From positions 1 to 13,012 of the forward strand of contig JAQCGQ010000009.1 of NCBI GenBank assembly GCA_027730465.1: a stretch of 13,012 bases of DNA, in the 5' to 3' direction. Position numbers and translations under genes: made by a program. The stretch's first letter is position 1. The number at the start of each line of letters is the position of its first letter. This document shows, one piece after another, positions 6,526 through 13,012 of the stretch. Below the pieces are notes generated by a model, which saw nothing but the letters and a program-made list of their open reading frames with translations, was not told the origin of the DNA and did no database searches. Origin of the DNA: Actinomycetota bacterium (GTDB lineage Bacteria; Actinomycetota; Actinomycetes; Nanopelagicales; Nanopelagicaceae).

Positions 6526-7635
6526 GTGAATTTAAATCCAAACTCAGCCAGATTCACCCTAGAGGGTGGAAAAATTGGCGTACTAGTACTTCACGGCTTC
6601 ACAGGCTCACCAGCATCGATTGCGCCATGGGCAAAATATTTTAATCAACTTGGCTACACCGTCTTAGCACCTTGCCTGCCAGGTCATGGCAGCAGTTGGC
6701 AGCAAATGAATAAAACTACTTGGCAAGATTGGTATAAAGCATCTGAACAATCACTTTTAGAATTACAAAAAAAGTGTGATCGAATCTTTATTGCTGGCTT
6801 TTCAATGGGCGGGGCGCTAGCACTACGACTTTGCCAGGTGCGCAGCAGTGAAATTGAAGGATTACTGCTATTAAACCCATCAATTCACGACCGTAGATGG
6901 TTTCTTAAATTAATTCCATTGCTTAAGTATTTTATCCCTTCAATTAAAAAGGGCCCGACCGATATTGCTGCGCCAAACCCAATAAAGCACGCCTACGGTA
7001 GAACTCCACTTAAAGCTCTAGACTCACTTCGAAAGCTTTGGCAGATAGTGCAGCGAGATCTGTATTTAATTGATCTTCCAATTATGGTTGCGTATTCAAT
7101 TAATGATCATGCAGTTGATCCAGCTAACGCAACTACAGTAATAGATAATATTTCTTCCGTCGATATTCGTGAGGTAGTTTTTGAGAACTCATATCATAAT
7201 GTTGCACTTGACTACGACTGTGAACAATTAAATATTGAGAGTAAATTATTTATTCAAGATGTCTTAAGTGATCAGTTAAAGCAGGGTAGTGATTTTAATG
7301 AAAATGATCTAGTTGACGCCGAGTTTGACTCAATAGTTTCTGGATTATCACTGGATGAATCCTCCCCAACTACTTATTTAGATGAATTAGATGGCATTTA
7401 TGAGGTAGAGAGATTTAAGCCACCAAATCCACGTTCATTTGTATTAAACAAAAACCAACGGCTATCTGTAGCCACTTTAATCGCAAGTGCTATGTATTTA
7501 CTTGCTTACAACTTAACAGAGTTTGAGGTGCTAGGGCTCTGGCCAGTGGTAATTGGTGTTAGCGCAGCTGTTGCTAATTTAATCTGGGATACCGCACGTA
7601 AAGATGATGACTATGAAGACGGTGCGGCGATCTAA
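6526..7635 (+). CDS. Est30-like alpha/beta hydrolase fused to a small actinobacterial membrane domain
   Basis: A 369-residue fusion. Residues 1-250 form an alpha/beta hydrolase of the carboxylesterase/monoacylglycerol-lipase group: oxyanion HGFTGSP (23-29), nucleophile S93 in GFSMGG (91-96), acid D194 in SINDHAVDP, and H224 in NSYHNVALDYD. An acidic linker (about 255-292) follows. The tail FKPPNPRSF (297-305), two hydrophobic segments (about 313-330 and 336-354) and the C-terminal DDDYEDGAAI resemble the small free-standing actinobacterial proteins with a proline-rich F.PP.PP..P start and a DDGAVV-like end. That likeness is from memory. The tail would anchor the esterase in the membrane, where glycerolipid cleavage would suit its plsC and fadD neighbours (inference). 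The GTG start has only a weak promoter/RBS context. Confidence 0.85.
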   Translation: MNLNPNSARFTLEGGKIGVLVLHGFTGSPASIAPWAKYFNQLGYTVLAPCLPGHGSSWQQMNKTTWQDWYKASEQSLLELQKKCDRIFIAGFSMGGALALRLCQVRSSEIEGLLLLNPSIHDRRWFLKLIPLLKYFIPSIKKGPTDIAAPNPIKHAYGRTPLKALDSLRKLWQIVQRDLYLIDLPIMVAYSINDHAVDPANATTVIDNISSVDIREVVFENSYHNVALDYDCEQLNIESKLFIQDVLSDQLKQGSDFNENDLVDAEFDSIVSGLSLDESSPTTYLDELDGIYEVERFKPPNPRSFVLNKNQRLSVATLIASAMYLLAYNLTEFEVLGLWPVVIGVSAAVANLIWDTARKDDDYEDGAAI

Positions 7636-7668
7636 CTTAGGTAAAGATGTAAAAAAAGTTTTCTCTTC

Positions 7669-8103
7669 CTACTTTTCTAGCTTTTCCTTTAATTGCTTCA
7701 AAGCTAAATCAATTGTGGATTTTTCAGCTTTTGTTCGCATAATATCTGGCACTGGCATTGAAAGTGCCACCGTTAATTCAAAAATGACCTCAGTTTCATC
7801 GCCATTTTCTTTAACACTATAGCCGCCACTCATTTGGGTTAGAAGATCAGCATCCTCTAATGAAAAATCTAGCCGATCAGGGTATGCGCTCCAGTCATAA
7901 TTTAGTGTTGGTTTATCTTTAAGTGCGCCGGCATCAACGCTCATACTTACCTGAGTTGGCCTGCCCTGATCATCACTTGTTAAGACAGTTACCGATTTAA
8001 AGGAGGTTGACCAACTTGGGTAGTTAGCAATATCAAATAAGACTGCTCGAACTTCATCTGCGCTGGCCGTGATACTTACAGTTGAGGAGGTTGTAGAGGA
8101 CAT
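7669..8103 (-). CDS. SRPBCC (polyketide-cyclase/START-like) protein, TB16.3 type
   Basis: A 144-residue single-domain protein of the SRPBCC fold, a deep hydrophobic pocket that binds lipids or other hydrophobic ligands. It shows SSTVSITASADEVRAVLFDI (about 6-25), then YPSW (28-31), a run of beta strands ending with TEVIFELTVALSMPVP, and a long C-terminal helix rich in Lys/Glu. The length and pattern match M. tuberculosis Rv2185c (TB16.3), which sits at the same place between plsC and fadD15 (from memory). A lipid-carrier role in the fatty-acid/glycolipid block is inferred; no catalytic residues can be assigned. The ATG at 8103 has TAACAT 6 nt upstream, so it may be leaderless. It converges with the esterase gene across 33 nt and diverges from fadD. 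Confidence 0.85.
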   Translation of the reverse strand: MSSTTSSTVSITASADEVRAVLFDIANYPSWSTSFKSVTVLTSDDQGRPTQVSMSVDAGALKDKPTLNYDWSAYPDRLDFSLEDADLLTQMSGGYSVKENGDETEVIFELTVALSMPVPDIMRTKAEKSTIDLALKQLKEKLEK

Positions 8104-8109
8104 GGCCCA

Positions 8110-8115
8110 ATGTTA
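8110..8115 (-). promoter_or_regulatory. -10 element of the SRPBCC gene
   Basis: TAACAT on the minus strand lies 6 nt before the ATG at 8103. No strong -35 is visible. The spacing matches the other leaderless starts in this window. Confidence 0.35.
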
Positions 8116-8185
8116 CCGCTTAGTAGGAATTTTGTATTCTCAGCAATATTAAGGGGCTACCGTATGGTCAATTAACCCTGCCTGA

Positions 8186-8191
8186 TATAGC
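8186..8191 (+). promoter_or_regulatory. Possible -10 element of the fadD-kinase-regulator operon
   Basis: TATAGC sits 9 nt before the ATG at 8201, giving a very short or absent leader. No clear -35 is seen. It is close to the divergent SRPBCC promoter. Confidence 0.3.
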
Positions 8192-8200
8192 GTTCGCCCC

Positions 8201-9985
8201 ATGAATGAGATAACTATAAATTCGATAATCCCACCGGCAGCTGATGGCAACTTAACCAACTTAATCGCTGAGCGCGCCCACTTTGAACCCGAGCGGGTGA
8301 TTGTCTCTCGCCCATTAGGTGATGGCTGGCAGGCAGTTACTGCAAAAGCTTATGAGGAAGAGATTAAATCTGTTGCTAAAGGTTTAATCGCTTCAGGGAT
8401 TAATGTGGGTGATCGAGTTGCGATCATGGCAAAGACTCGTTATGAGTGGACTGTTTTAGATTTTGCTATTTGGTATGCCGGCGCTGTTTCTGTTCCAATA
8501 TATGAAACATCTAGTGCTGAGCAGGTTGATTGGATTTTAAATGACTCAGCTGCTGTAGCAATTATTGTTGAAACACCAGCTCTTGTTGAATTAGTTACTC
8601 CAGTTATGCCTGCTACTTGTAAGACGATATGGAATATTACTTATAACGCACTTGCTACCTTAGCTCACGAAGGAAAAGATGTTAGTGATGAGGAGATAAG
8701 CAAACGCAGAGCGGCATTAAAGCCTGAGACTCTTGCGACTTTAATTTATACATCTGGTACAACTGGTAAACCAAAGGGTGTGCAGTTAACCCATGCAAAC
8801 TTCTTATCTGAGTGTGGAAATGTTGTAAATGGCGCCAGTGATCTTTTCTTAAAACCTGGTGGTTCAACACTTTTGTTTCTACCAGTTGCTCACGTCTTTG
8901 GCCGTATGGTGCAAATCGGTTCAATTACTGCAGGTTTACACTTAGCTCATTGCAGTGACCTAACTAGGCTGCCAAAAGATCTTGCAAGCTTTAAACCAAC
9001 CTTCGTTTTGGCTGTACCTAGAATTTTTGAAAAGATATTCAACGGCGCACAGGCTAAAGCAGAGGCTGCTGGCAAAGGAAAGATATTCCATAAAGCTGCT
9101 GAGGTTGCAATTGCATACAGCAGAGCATTAGATACAAATAAAGTCCCACCGCTGTTAAAACTACAACATGGCTTATTTGATAAGTTAGTTTATTCAAAGA
9201 TCCGTGCAGGTTTAGGTGGCAGAGTTGAGGCCGCAATCTCAGGCGGTGCACCTTTAGGTGAGCGGTTAGGTCACTTTTATCGTGGCGCTGGCGTTAGAGT
9301 TTTAGAGGGATACGGCTTAACTGAAACCACAGCAGGTGCAACTTTAAATCTAACTAGTTCACACAAAGTTGGCACTGTTGGAAAACCCATTCCCGGTACA
9401 ACTATCAAAATTGCCGAAGATGGTGAGGTATTAATTAAGGGATCAATTGTGATGAAGGGCTACTGGCAAAATGAGGCAGCTAATGCTGAAGTCTTTACCA
9501 AAGATTCTTACTTCAAATCTGGTGATCTAGGAAAAATTGATGATGAAGGTTACTTATCAATTACTGGACGAAAGAAAGAATTAATTGTTACCGCTGGTGG
9601 TAAAAATGTTGCCCCCACTGTTCTTGAAGATCGCTTGCGTTCACATCCGCTAATTAGCCAATGTATGGTGGTTGGAGATAACCAACCATTTATTGCTGCC
9701 CTTATTACCTTAGATCCAGATTCAATTAGGCCATGGGCTACTGCTAATAAAAAAGAGAACGCATCTGTTGCAGAATTAACAAAGGACCCAACGCTTATTG
9801 CCGTCATTCAAACTGCAGTTGATGAGACAAATAAAGCAGTAAGCCGAGCTGAGTCAATCCGTAAATTTACGATTCTCCCAGTCGACTTCACAATTGCTGG
9901 CGGACAGTTAACCGCTAAGTTATCAGTGAAGCGACATGTAGTTTCGCAGCAATTTGCTCGCGAGATTGATGAACTCTTCGCCTAA
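8201..9985 (+). CDS. Long-chain fatty-acid-CoA ligase, FadD15-like (AMP-binding)
   Basis: This enzyme activates long-chain fatty acids to acyl-CoA via an acyl-adenylate. Its 594 residues match the long-chain ACS group. Motifs: P-loop YTSGTTGKPKG (183-193), the LPVAHVFGR segment (228-235), the adenine-binding SGGAP (347-351), EGYGLTETTAG (369-379), the ribose-binding D442 in SGDLG, and hinge-region GRKKELIVTAGGKNVAP (456-472). The C-terminal A10-like motif reads LTAKLSVKR (570-578): the place usually held by the catalytic Lys in LTPTLKxxR has S575, with Lys at 573 and 577. Location and strand match Rv2187 fadD15 beside pimB' (from memory). Its end overlaps the downstream kinase start by 17 nt (from ATG 9969). 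Confidence 0.94.
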   Translation: MNEITINSIIPPAADGNLTNLIAERAHFEPERVIVSRPLGDGWQAVTAKAYEEEIKSVAKGLIASGINVGDRVAIMAKTRYEWTVLDFAIWYAGAVSVPIYETSSAEQVDWILNDSAAVAIIVETPALVELVTPVMPATCKTIWNITYNALATLAHEGKDVSDEEISKRRAALKPETLATLIYTSGTTGKPKGVQLTHANFLSECGNVVNGASDLFLKPGGSTLLFLPVAHVFGRMVQIGSITAGLHLAHCSDLTRLPKDLASFKPTFVLAVPRIFEKIFNGAQAKAEAAGKGKIFHKAAEVAIAYSRALDTNKVPPLLKLQHGLFDKLVYSKIRAGLGGRVEAAISGGAPLGERLGHFYRGAGVRVLEGYGLTETTAGATLNLTSSHKVGTVGKPIPGTTIKIAEDGEVLIKGSIVMKGYWQNEAANAEVFTKDSYFKSGDLGKIDDEGYLSITGRKKELIVTAGGKNVAPTVLEDRLRSHPLISQCMVVGDNQPFIAALITLDPDSIRPWATANKKENASVAELTKDPTLIAVIQTAVDETNKAVSRAESIRKFTILPVDFTIAGGQLTAKLSVKRHVVSQQFAREIDELFA

Positions 9986-10538
9986 CACTGAACGAACTCG
10001 GCTAGCGCGAGAGCTTCATGATGGTTTGGCGCAAGAGTTAGCATCCTTAGGTTATCGACTAGATCAAATCATTGGCAGTAATAATTTAGATAATACAAAC
10101 CGAGCACCTCTGCGGCAGATTAGATTTTCAATAAGTGGCTTAATAAATCAGGTTAGAGATGAAATATTTGAACTGCGCACAAACGAGAGTAAATCATTTA
10201 GGGAGCAATTAGATCAGCAACTGGCAACAATACTTACTCATACTGATATTGCATATGAGGTAAGTGGTGAGTGTGAAGTCAAATCAGATCAACACTTTGA
10301 GTTACTACGGGCAGTTCGAGAGTTAGTAGTTAATGCTATGCGCCATGGAAGCTGTTCAATAATTAAAATCAAATTAACCTCAAATCAAATTCAAGTAGAA
10401 GATAATGGGATTGGGGGCATGGTTATAAAGAAAGAATCCTATGGATTAGTGGGGGTTAGCGAGCGGCTGATAAAAATTGGAGCCAAAATACAATTCATAT
10501 CCCAATCTTCGGGAAGTTTAATCATAATAGCGCTCTAA
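9969..10538 (+). CDS. Sensorless NarL-type histidine kinase core (HisKA_3 + HATPase)
   Basis: A 189-residue kinase consisting of little more than the catalytic core. The phospho-acceptor helix is RLARELHDGLAQELASLGYR (11-30) with H17. Then comes an ATPase domain with an N-box (ELVVNAMRHG), G1 box EDNGIGG and G2-like YGLVGVSERL. No membrane helix, PAS, GAF or HAMP is present; only about 10 residues precede the H-box. It must therefore sense through a partner or an internal ligand. ATG at 9969 lies inside the end of fadD (17-nt overlap); a TTG at 9954 is also in frame. The response-regulator gene follows 3 nt after the stop, so the two form a pair co-transcribed with the ligase. Confidence 0.88.
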   Translation: MNSSPNTERTRLARELHDGLAQELASLGYRLDQIIGSNNLDNTNRAPLRQIRFSISGLINQVRDEIFELRTNESKSFREQLDQQLATILTHTDIAYEVSGECEVKSDQHFELLRAVRELVVNAMRHGSCSIIKIKLTSNQIQVEDNGIGGMVIKKESYGLVGVSERLIKIGAKIQFISQSSGSLIIIAL

Positions 10539-10541
10539 AAT

Positions 10542-11153
10542 ATGGACATTGTAATAATAGATGATCACCATCTAATTAGGTCTGGGTTAACAGCAGCGTT
10601 AGCTAATACCAACTTTCAAGTAGTTGCTGAGGCTTCTTCTGTAAGTGAGGGATTAGCTGTTCTAAATAAATTTCAACCTGCTATTGCCTTAGTTGATATT
10701 GATTTAGGATCATCAAGTGGATTAGATCTAATAAAGCTATCCTTGTCGCAAAAGAGTAAATGTAAATTTGTAGTACTCACAATGCATGATCAGACTCAAA
10801 TCTTAGAAAGTGCAAAAGCAGCAGGTGCAAGCGCATTTGTTACAAAAGGTGCTGCAATTAGTGATTTAATAGAAATTATGAAATGTATTAGCGGTGGGGC
10901 TAATAAATTTATGAATGCTGGTGAGTTAAAGAAATCAAAGCAAGTAGTTGATTTTGACTTTACTAACCGTGAATTAGAAATACTTACCTTGCTGCCAACT
11001 GGAGCTACTGCATCTGCTATTGCTGGCATGCTTTTCTTAACAGAGCCAACTATAAAAACTCATCTTTCGGCAATTTATCGAAAACTAAGCGCAGCTAATA
11101 GGGCTCGGGCGGTCAGTATTGCTTTAGTAAATAATTTAATTACTCAGCAATAG
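10542..11153 (+). CDS. NarL/LuxR-family response regulator
   Basis: A 203-residue two-domain regulator. The receiver domain (1-120) has D7/D8, phospho-acceptor D52 in LVDIDLG, T80 and K102. The LuxR DNA-binding domain (about 138-200) contains FTNRELEILTLLPTGATASA and the recognition region TEPTIKTHLSAIYRKLSAAN. Its partner is the kinase ending 3 nt upstream. No ribosome binding site is visible, which fits coupled translation; a CATAAT at 10523-10528 could be an internal promoter. The gene end overlaps the end of pimB' on the other strand by 18 nt. Targets are unknown; control of the surrounding lipid genes is a guess from position. Confidence 0.93.
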   Translation: MDIVIIDDHHLIRSGLTAALANTNFQVVAEASSVSEGLAVLNKFQPAIALVDIDLGSSSGLDLIKLSLSQKSKCKFVVLTMHDQTQILESAKAAGASAFVTKGAAISDLIEIMKCISGGANKFMNAGELKKSKQVVDFDFTNRELEILTLLPTGATASAIAGMLFLTEPTIKTHLSAIYRKLSAANRARAVSIALVNNLITQQ

Positions 11154-12188
11154 CTGATTAAATTTCTTAGACCAACTACTCATTTGCCAGTTCGCTACCA
11201 CCCAATCGCGCCCGGCCTGCCCCATTTGCTTGGCTTTAACTGGGTCATCAAGTAATTTACAAATTGCATTTGAAATCTCATCAACTTTACTAGCCTCTAC
11301 TAATAATCCAGTTACACCATCAAGCACCGCATCGGTGGCTCCCCCTGAGTTACCAACTACTACTGGCTTACCACAGGCACTAGCCTCTAAATAAACAATC
11401 CCGAGACCTTCAACCTCAAGACCTAAAAATCTCGAACGAACTGGCATTGCAAATATCTCAGAAATAGCTAAGTAATCTGGAAGTTCATTATGTGAAACCC
11501 TGCCAGTAAATACAATTTTATGGGTAATTCGTAATTGCCGAGCACTATTTTCTAACATTTGTTTAATTGGACCAACTCCGACTAGCAGCAGAATTGCATC
11601 TGGATGTGACTCGACTATCTTTGGCATGGCTGCGATTAATTGGTCTTGCCCTTTGCGGTGAACTAACCTGGCCACACAAATTATTACTCGCCTTCCCTCT
11701 AATCTATATTTCGCAATTAATTGGGCACTAGCACTCTTTGGCGAAAAATGATCGGTATCAATACCAGGTGAGATTTGCACCATTTTCTCAACCTCGTTGC
11801 TAACCTTCATAATCTGACTCTTTGTGAAATTTCCAAGATAACCAAAATAATTAACATCACTAATAATTTTCTTAAGCAGCTGTTTAAACATGGGAATCTT
11901 TGCCCACCAAACCTCATGGCCATGGCTTAATGCCACAATATTGCTCACTCCACTTTTACGAAGCGCATTAGCCATCAAAGCAAGGGGTGCAGCTGCGCCA
12001 AACCAAACTCTGATTATTGCTTCATTTTTTAATATTTTTATCGCTCGTTTTGTAATTCTCGGCGTTGGCAGCAAAATTTTAGCTCGGTCTCTAATCACTC
12101 TTGCACCAAACTTTTCAAATAACTGTCTATCAAACTCTACTGAACCTTTTTGAGAGGATGTATAGATAACTAGGCTGCCAAATGGCAT
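11136..12188 (-). CDS. pimB: PimB'-type GDP-mannose-dependent PIM mannosyltransferase (start codon unresolved)
   Basis: A GT-B (GT4) glycosyltransferase that in mycobacteria and corynebacteria adds the second mannose to phosphatidylinositol monomannoside on the cytoplasmic face of the membrane. From the first ordinary start (ATG 12188): WFGAAAPLALMANALR (62-77), SHGHEVWWAKIP (88-99), PGIDTDHF (141-148), donor-phosphate R174 and K179 in CVARLVHRKGQD, and the EX7E motif E260-E268 in VEGLGIVYLEAS. These match PimB' closely, and the position beside fadD15 and an NlpC/P60 gene matches Rv2188c (from memory). This 350-residue form lacks the N-terminal strand and Gly-Gly loop, which are encoded upstream in the same frame without any ATG, GTG or TTG (see 12189-12272). 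Confidence 0.9.
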   Translation of the reverse strand: MPFGSLVIYTSSQKGSVEFDRQLFEKFGARVIRDRAKILLPTPRITKRAIKILKNEAIIRVWFGAAAPLALMANALRKSGVSNIVALSHGHEVWWAKIPMFKQLLKKIISDVNYFGYLGNFTKSQIMKVSNEVEKMVQISPGIDTDHFSPKSASAQLIAKYRLEGRRVIICVARLVHRKGQDQLIAAMPKIVESHPDAILLLVGVGPIKQMLENSARQLRITHKIVFTGRVSHNELPDYLAISEIFAMPVRSRFLGLEVEGLGIVYLEASACGKPVVVGNSGGATDAVLDGVTGLLVEASKVDEISNAICKLLDDPVKAKQMGQAGRDWVVANWQMSSWSKKFNQLLLSN

Positions 12189-12272
12189 ACCTTCAATTAG
12201 ACCTAGAATAAAAGTTTCAATCCCGCCCGCTCTTGGCCCAAGATCATTTGTGATTAGTAAAACTTTACCCTC
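12189..12272 (-). other. In-frame N-terminal part of pimB' lacking a usual start codon
   Basis: Reading upstream of ATG 12188 in frame gives EGKVLLITNDLGPRAGG and then IETFILGLIEG. This is the expected first strand and Gly-rich loop of PimB' (compare RVLLVTNDFPPR.GGI). The frame runs up to a TAG at 12293-12291 with no ATG, GTG or TTG. A GAGGG at 12272-12268 is a good ribosome binding site; the codon 4 nt after it is GTT (12263-12261), where a GTG would be expected. The NlpC stop (12276-12274) is directly upstream. Confidence 0.65.
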
Positions 12273-12273
12273 G

Positions 12274-13012
12274 TTATAAACGACGTGCTCCTATGTATGG
12301 CTTCGCTCCCATATTCATATTGGCAATTTTTACTAGACTACCTGATCTGGGTGCATGCAACATGCGATCTGGGGAAAGATATATGGCCACGTGCGAAATT
12401 GGTTTCCCAAAAAATACTAAATCACCTGCCTGTAAATTTTTTCTAGCGATTGCTTTGCCATAGTTATATTGAGCACGAGAGGAGTGTGGCAGTGAAACAC
12501 CGGCTGCTTTAAAGGCGCGCATGGTTAAACCTGAACAATCCCAAGTAGTAAGTCCGGCAGCGCCGAATACGTACTTATCTCCTAATTGATCCAGTGCATA
12601 CTTTATTGCCGTCCCACCTCGACCAGATATAGATCTATACTTACGAGCATCGGCGAGGGATCTTTGTTGATCAGCATTTTCCTCATCATCATTTAACTTT
12701 GCCAGCTTCTGCCGCTCCGCTGTGCTTAATTTTGCAAGTAAAGCCTCTGCTTCTTCTAATTTTGAGTTAGCAATTTCTAATTGTTTTTTAAACCTAGCCT
12801 CTGCTGCCTTTACTAATGATAATTTATCGGCCACAGTTAAGGATGCGGCATTTAATCTTTGAGTTGCAACTGAAAATTTCTTTAAATCCGCACTCTTTTT
12901 TCTAGTAACTGTTTCGAGCGAGCCAGCAGTTGACAAATATAAGTCAGGATTTGAGGAAAAAAGTAGCTCTAGTGATTTACTAAGCGGTCCGGATTTATAT
13001 TGCTCTGCTGCA
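12274..13012 (-). CDS. NlpC/P60 cell-wall endopeptidase (N-terminus beyond window)
   Basis: A peptidoglycan hydrolase of the NlpC/P60 family that cuts within stem peptides. The last 115 or so residues form the catalytic domain: YALDQLGDKYVFGAAGLTTW, nucleophile Cys in WDCSGLT, His in ISHVAIY and a third polar residue in MLHAPRSG. Upstream is a long Ala/Lys/Glu-rich coiled coil. A TTG at 12936 could open the frame, but the frame continues without stop to the window edge with coiled-coil-like sequence (for example AAEQYKSGPLSKSLELLFSS), so the true start and any signal peptide lie beyond 13012. It matches the Rv2190c position upstream of pimB' (from memory). Its stop is about 10 nt before the expected pimB' start, suggesting one transcript. 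Confidence 0.92.
   Translation of the reverse strand, partial: AAEQYKSGPLSKSLELLFSSNPDLYLSTAGSLETVTRKKSADLKKFSVATQRLNAASLTVADKLSLVKAAEARFKKQLEIANSKLEEAEALLAKLSTAERQKLAKLNDDEENADQQRSLADARKYRSISGRGGTAIKYALDQLGDKYVFGAAGLTTWDCSGLTMRAFKAAGVSLPHSSRAQYNYGKAIARKNLQAGDLVFFGKPISHVAIYLSPDRMLHAPRSGSLVKIANMNMGAKPYIGARRL

Noticed and set aside
7604..7822. Small plus-strand reading frame across the esterase/SRPBCC junction
   Set aside because: It overlaps the end of the esterase gene and lies antisense to the SRPBCC gene; composition is Ser/Phe-rich as expected of an antisense shadow.
12274..12936. TTG at 12936 as the true start of the NlpC/P60 gene
   Set aside because: The frame continues upstream to the window end with coiled-coil sequence typical of the family, and no signal peptide follows the TTG.

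Overview
The window looks like chromosome from a streamlined, low-GC, free-living actinobacterium, most plausibly of the freshwater acI / Nanopelagicales type. This is an inference. The sequence is AT-rich for the phylum, but the proteins are actinobacterial: a PadR-Ino1 pair, a PimB'-type mannosyltransferase, a TB16.3-like SRPBCC protein and a FadD15-like ligase. Genes are packed tightly. Converging genes overlap or abut, operon partners overlap by 1, 4 and 17 nt, and several genes appear to start at or next to their transcription start (leaderless GTG/ATG starts). No mobile element, CRISPR array, tRNA or rRNA was seen.

Layout. (1) 1-453: the 3' end of a cobalt/ECF-type ABC ATPase, converging on a minus-strand pair, a crotonase-fold isomerase/hydratase followed by an HSDL2-like SDR (450-2029). 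(2) 2070-2438: a small LuxR-type DNA-binding protein whose reading frame is cut by one TGA but stays open and protein-like for 39 more codons. A bidirectional hairpin terminator (2524-2560) follows. (3) 2577-4210: padR-ino1, transcribed leftwards. A 39-bp array of overlapping palindromes separates padR from a divergent LysE-family exporter (4307-4963). (4) 5078-5770: a solitary PD-(D/E)XK nuclease-like protein with two CxxC pairs. (5) 5771 to the end: a phospholipid/glycolipid block with plsC, an esterase fused to a small membrane domain, an SRPBCC protein, a long-chain acyl-CoA ligase, a histidine kinase and response regulator, pimB' and an NlpC/P60 wall hydrolase cut by the window end.

How the genes fit together. 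Ino1 makes inositol-3-phosphate, the precursor of phosphatidylinositol. PlsC and the acyl-CoA ligase supply phosphatidic acid and acyl chains. PimB' adds the second mannose to phosphatidylinositol mannosides. From memory, the order and orientation plsC / TB16.3 / fadD15 / pimB' / NlpC match Mycobacterium tuberculosis Rv2182c-Rv2190c, so the block is an old actinobacterial envelope cluster. What differs here is the esterase-membrane fusion and a two-component pair joined to the 3' end of the ligase gene.

The observations most worth checking are the in-frame TGA in the LuxR-type gene, the absence of any usual start codon for the intact pimB' frame, the palindrome array between padR and lysE, the esterase fusion, and the sensorless kinase overlapping fadD. 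No unmistakable new defence or biosynthetic system was found.
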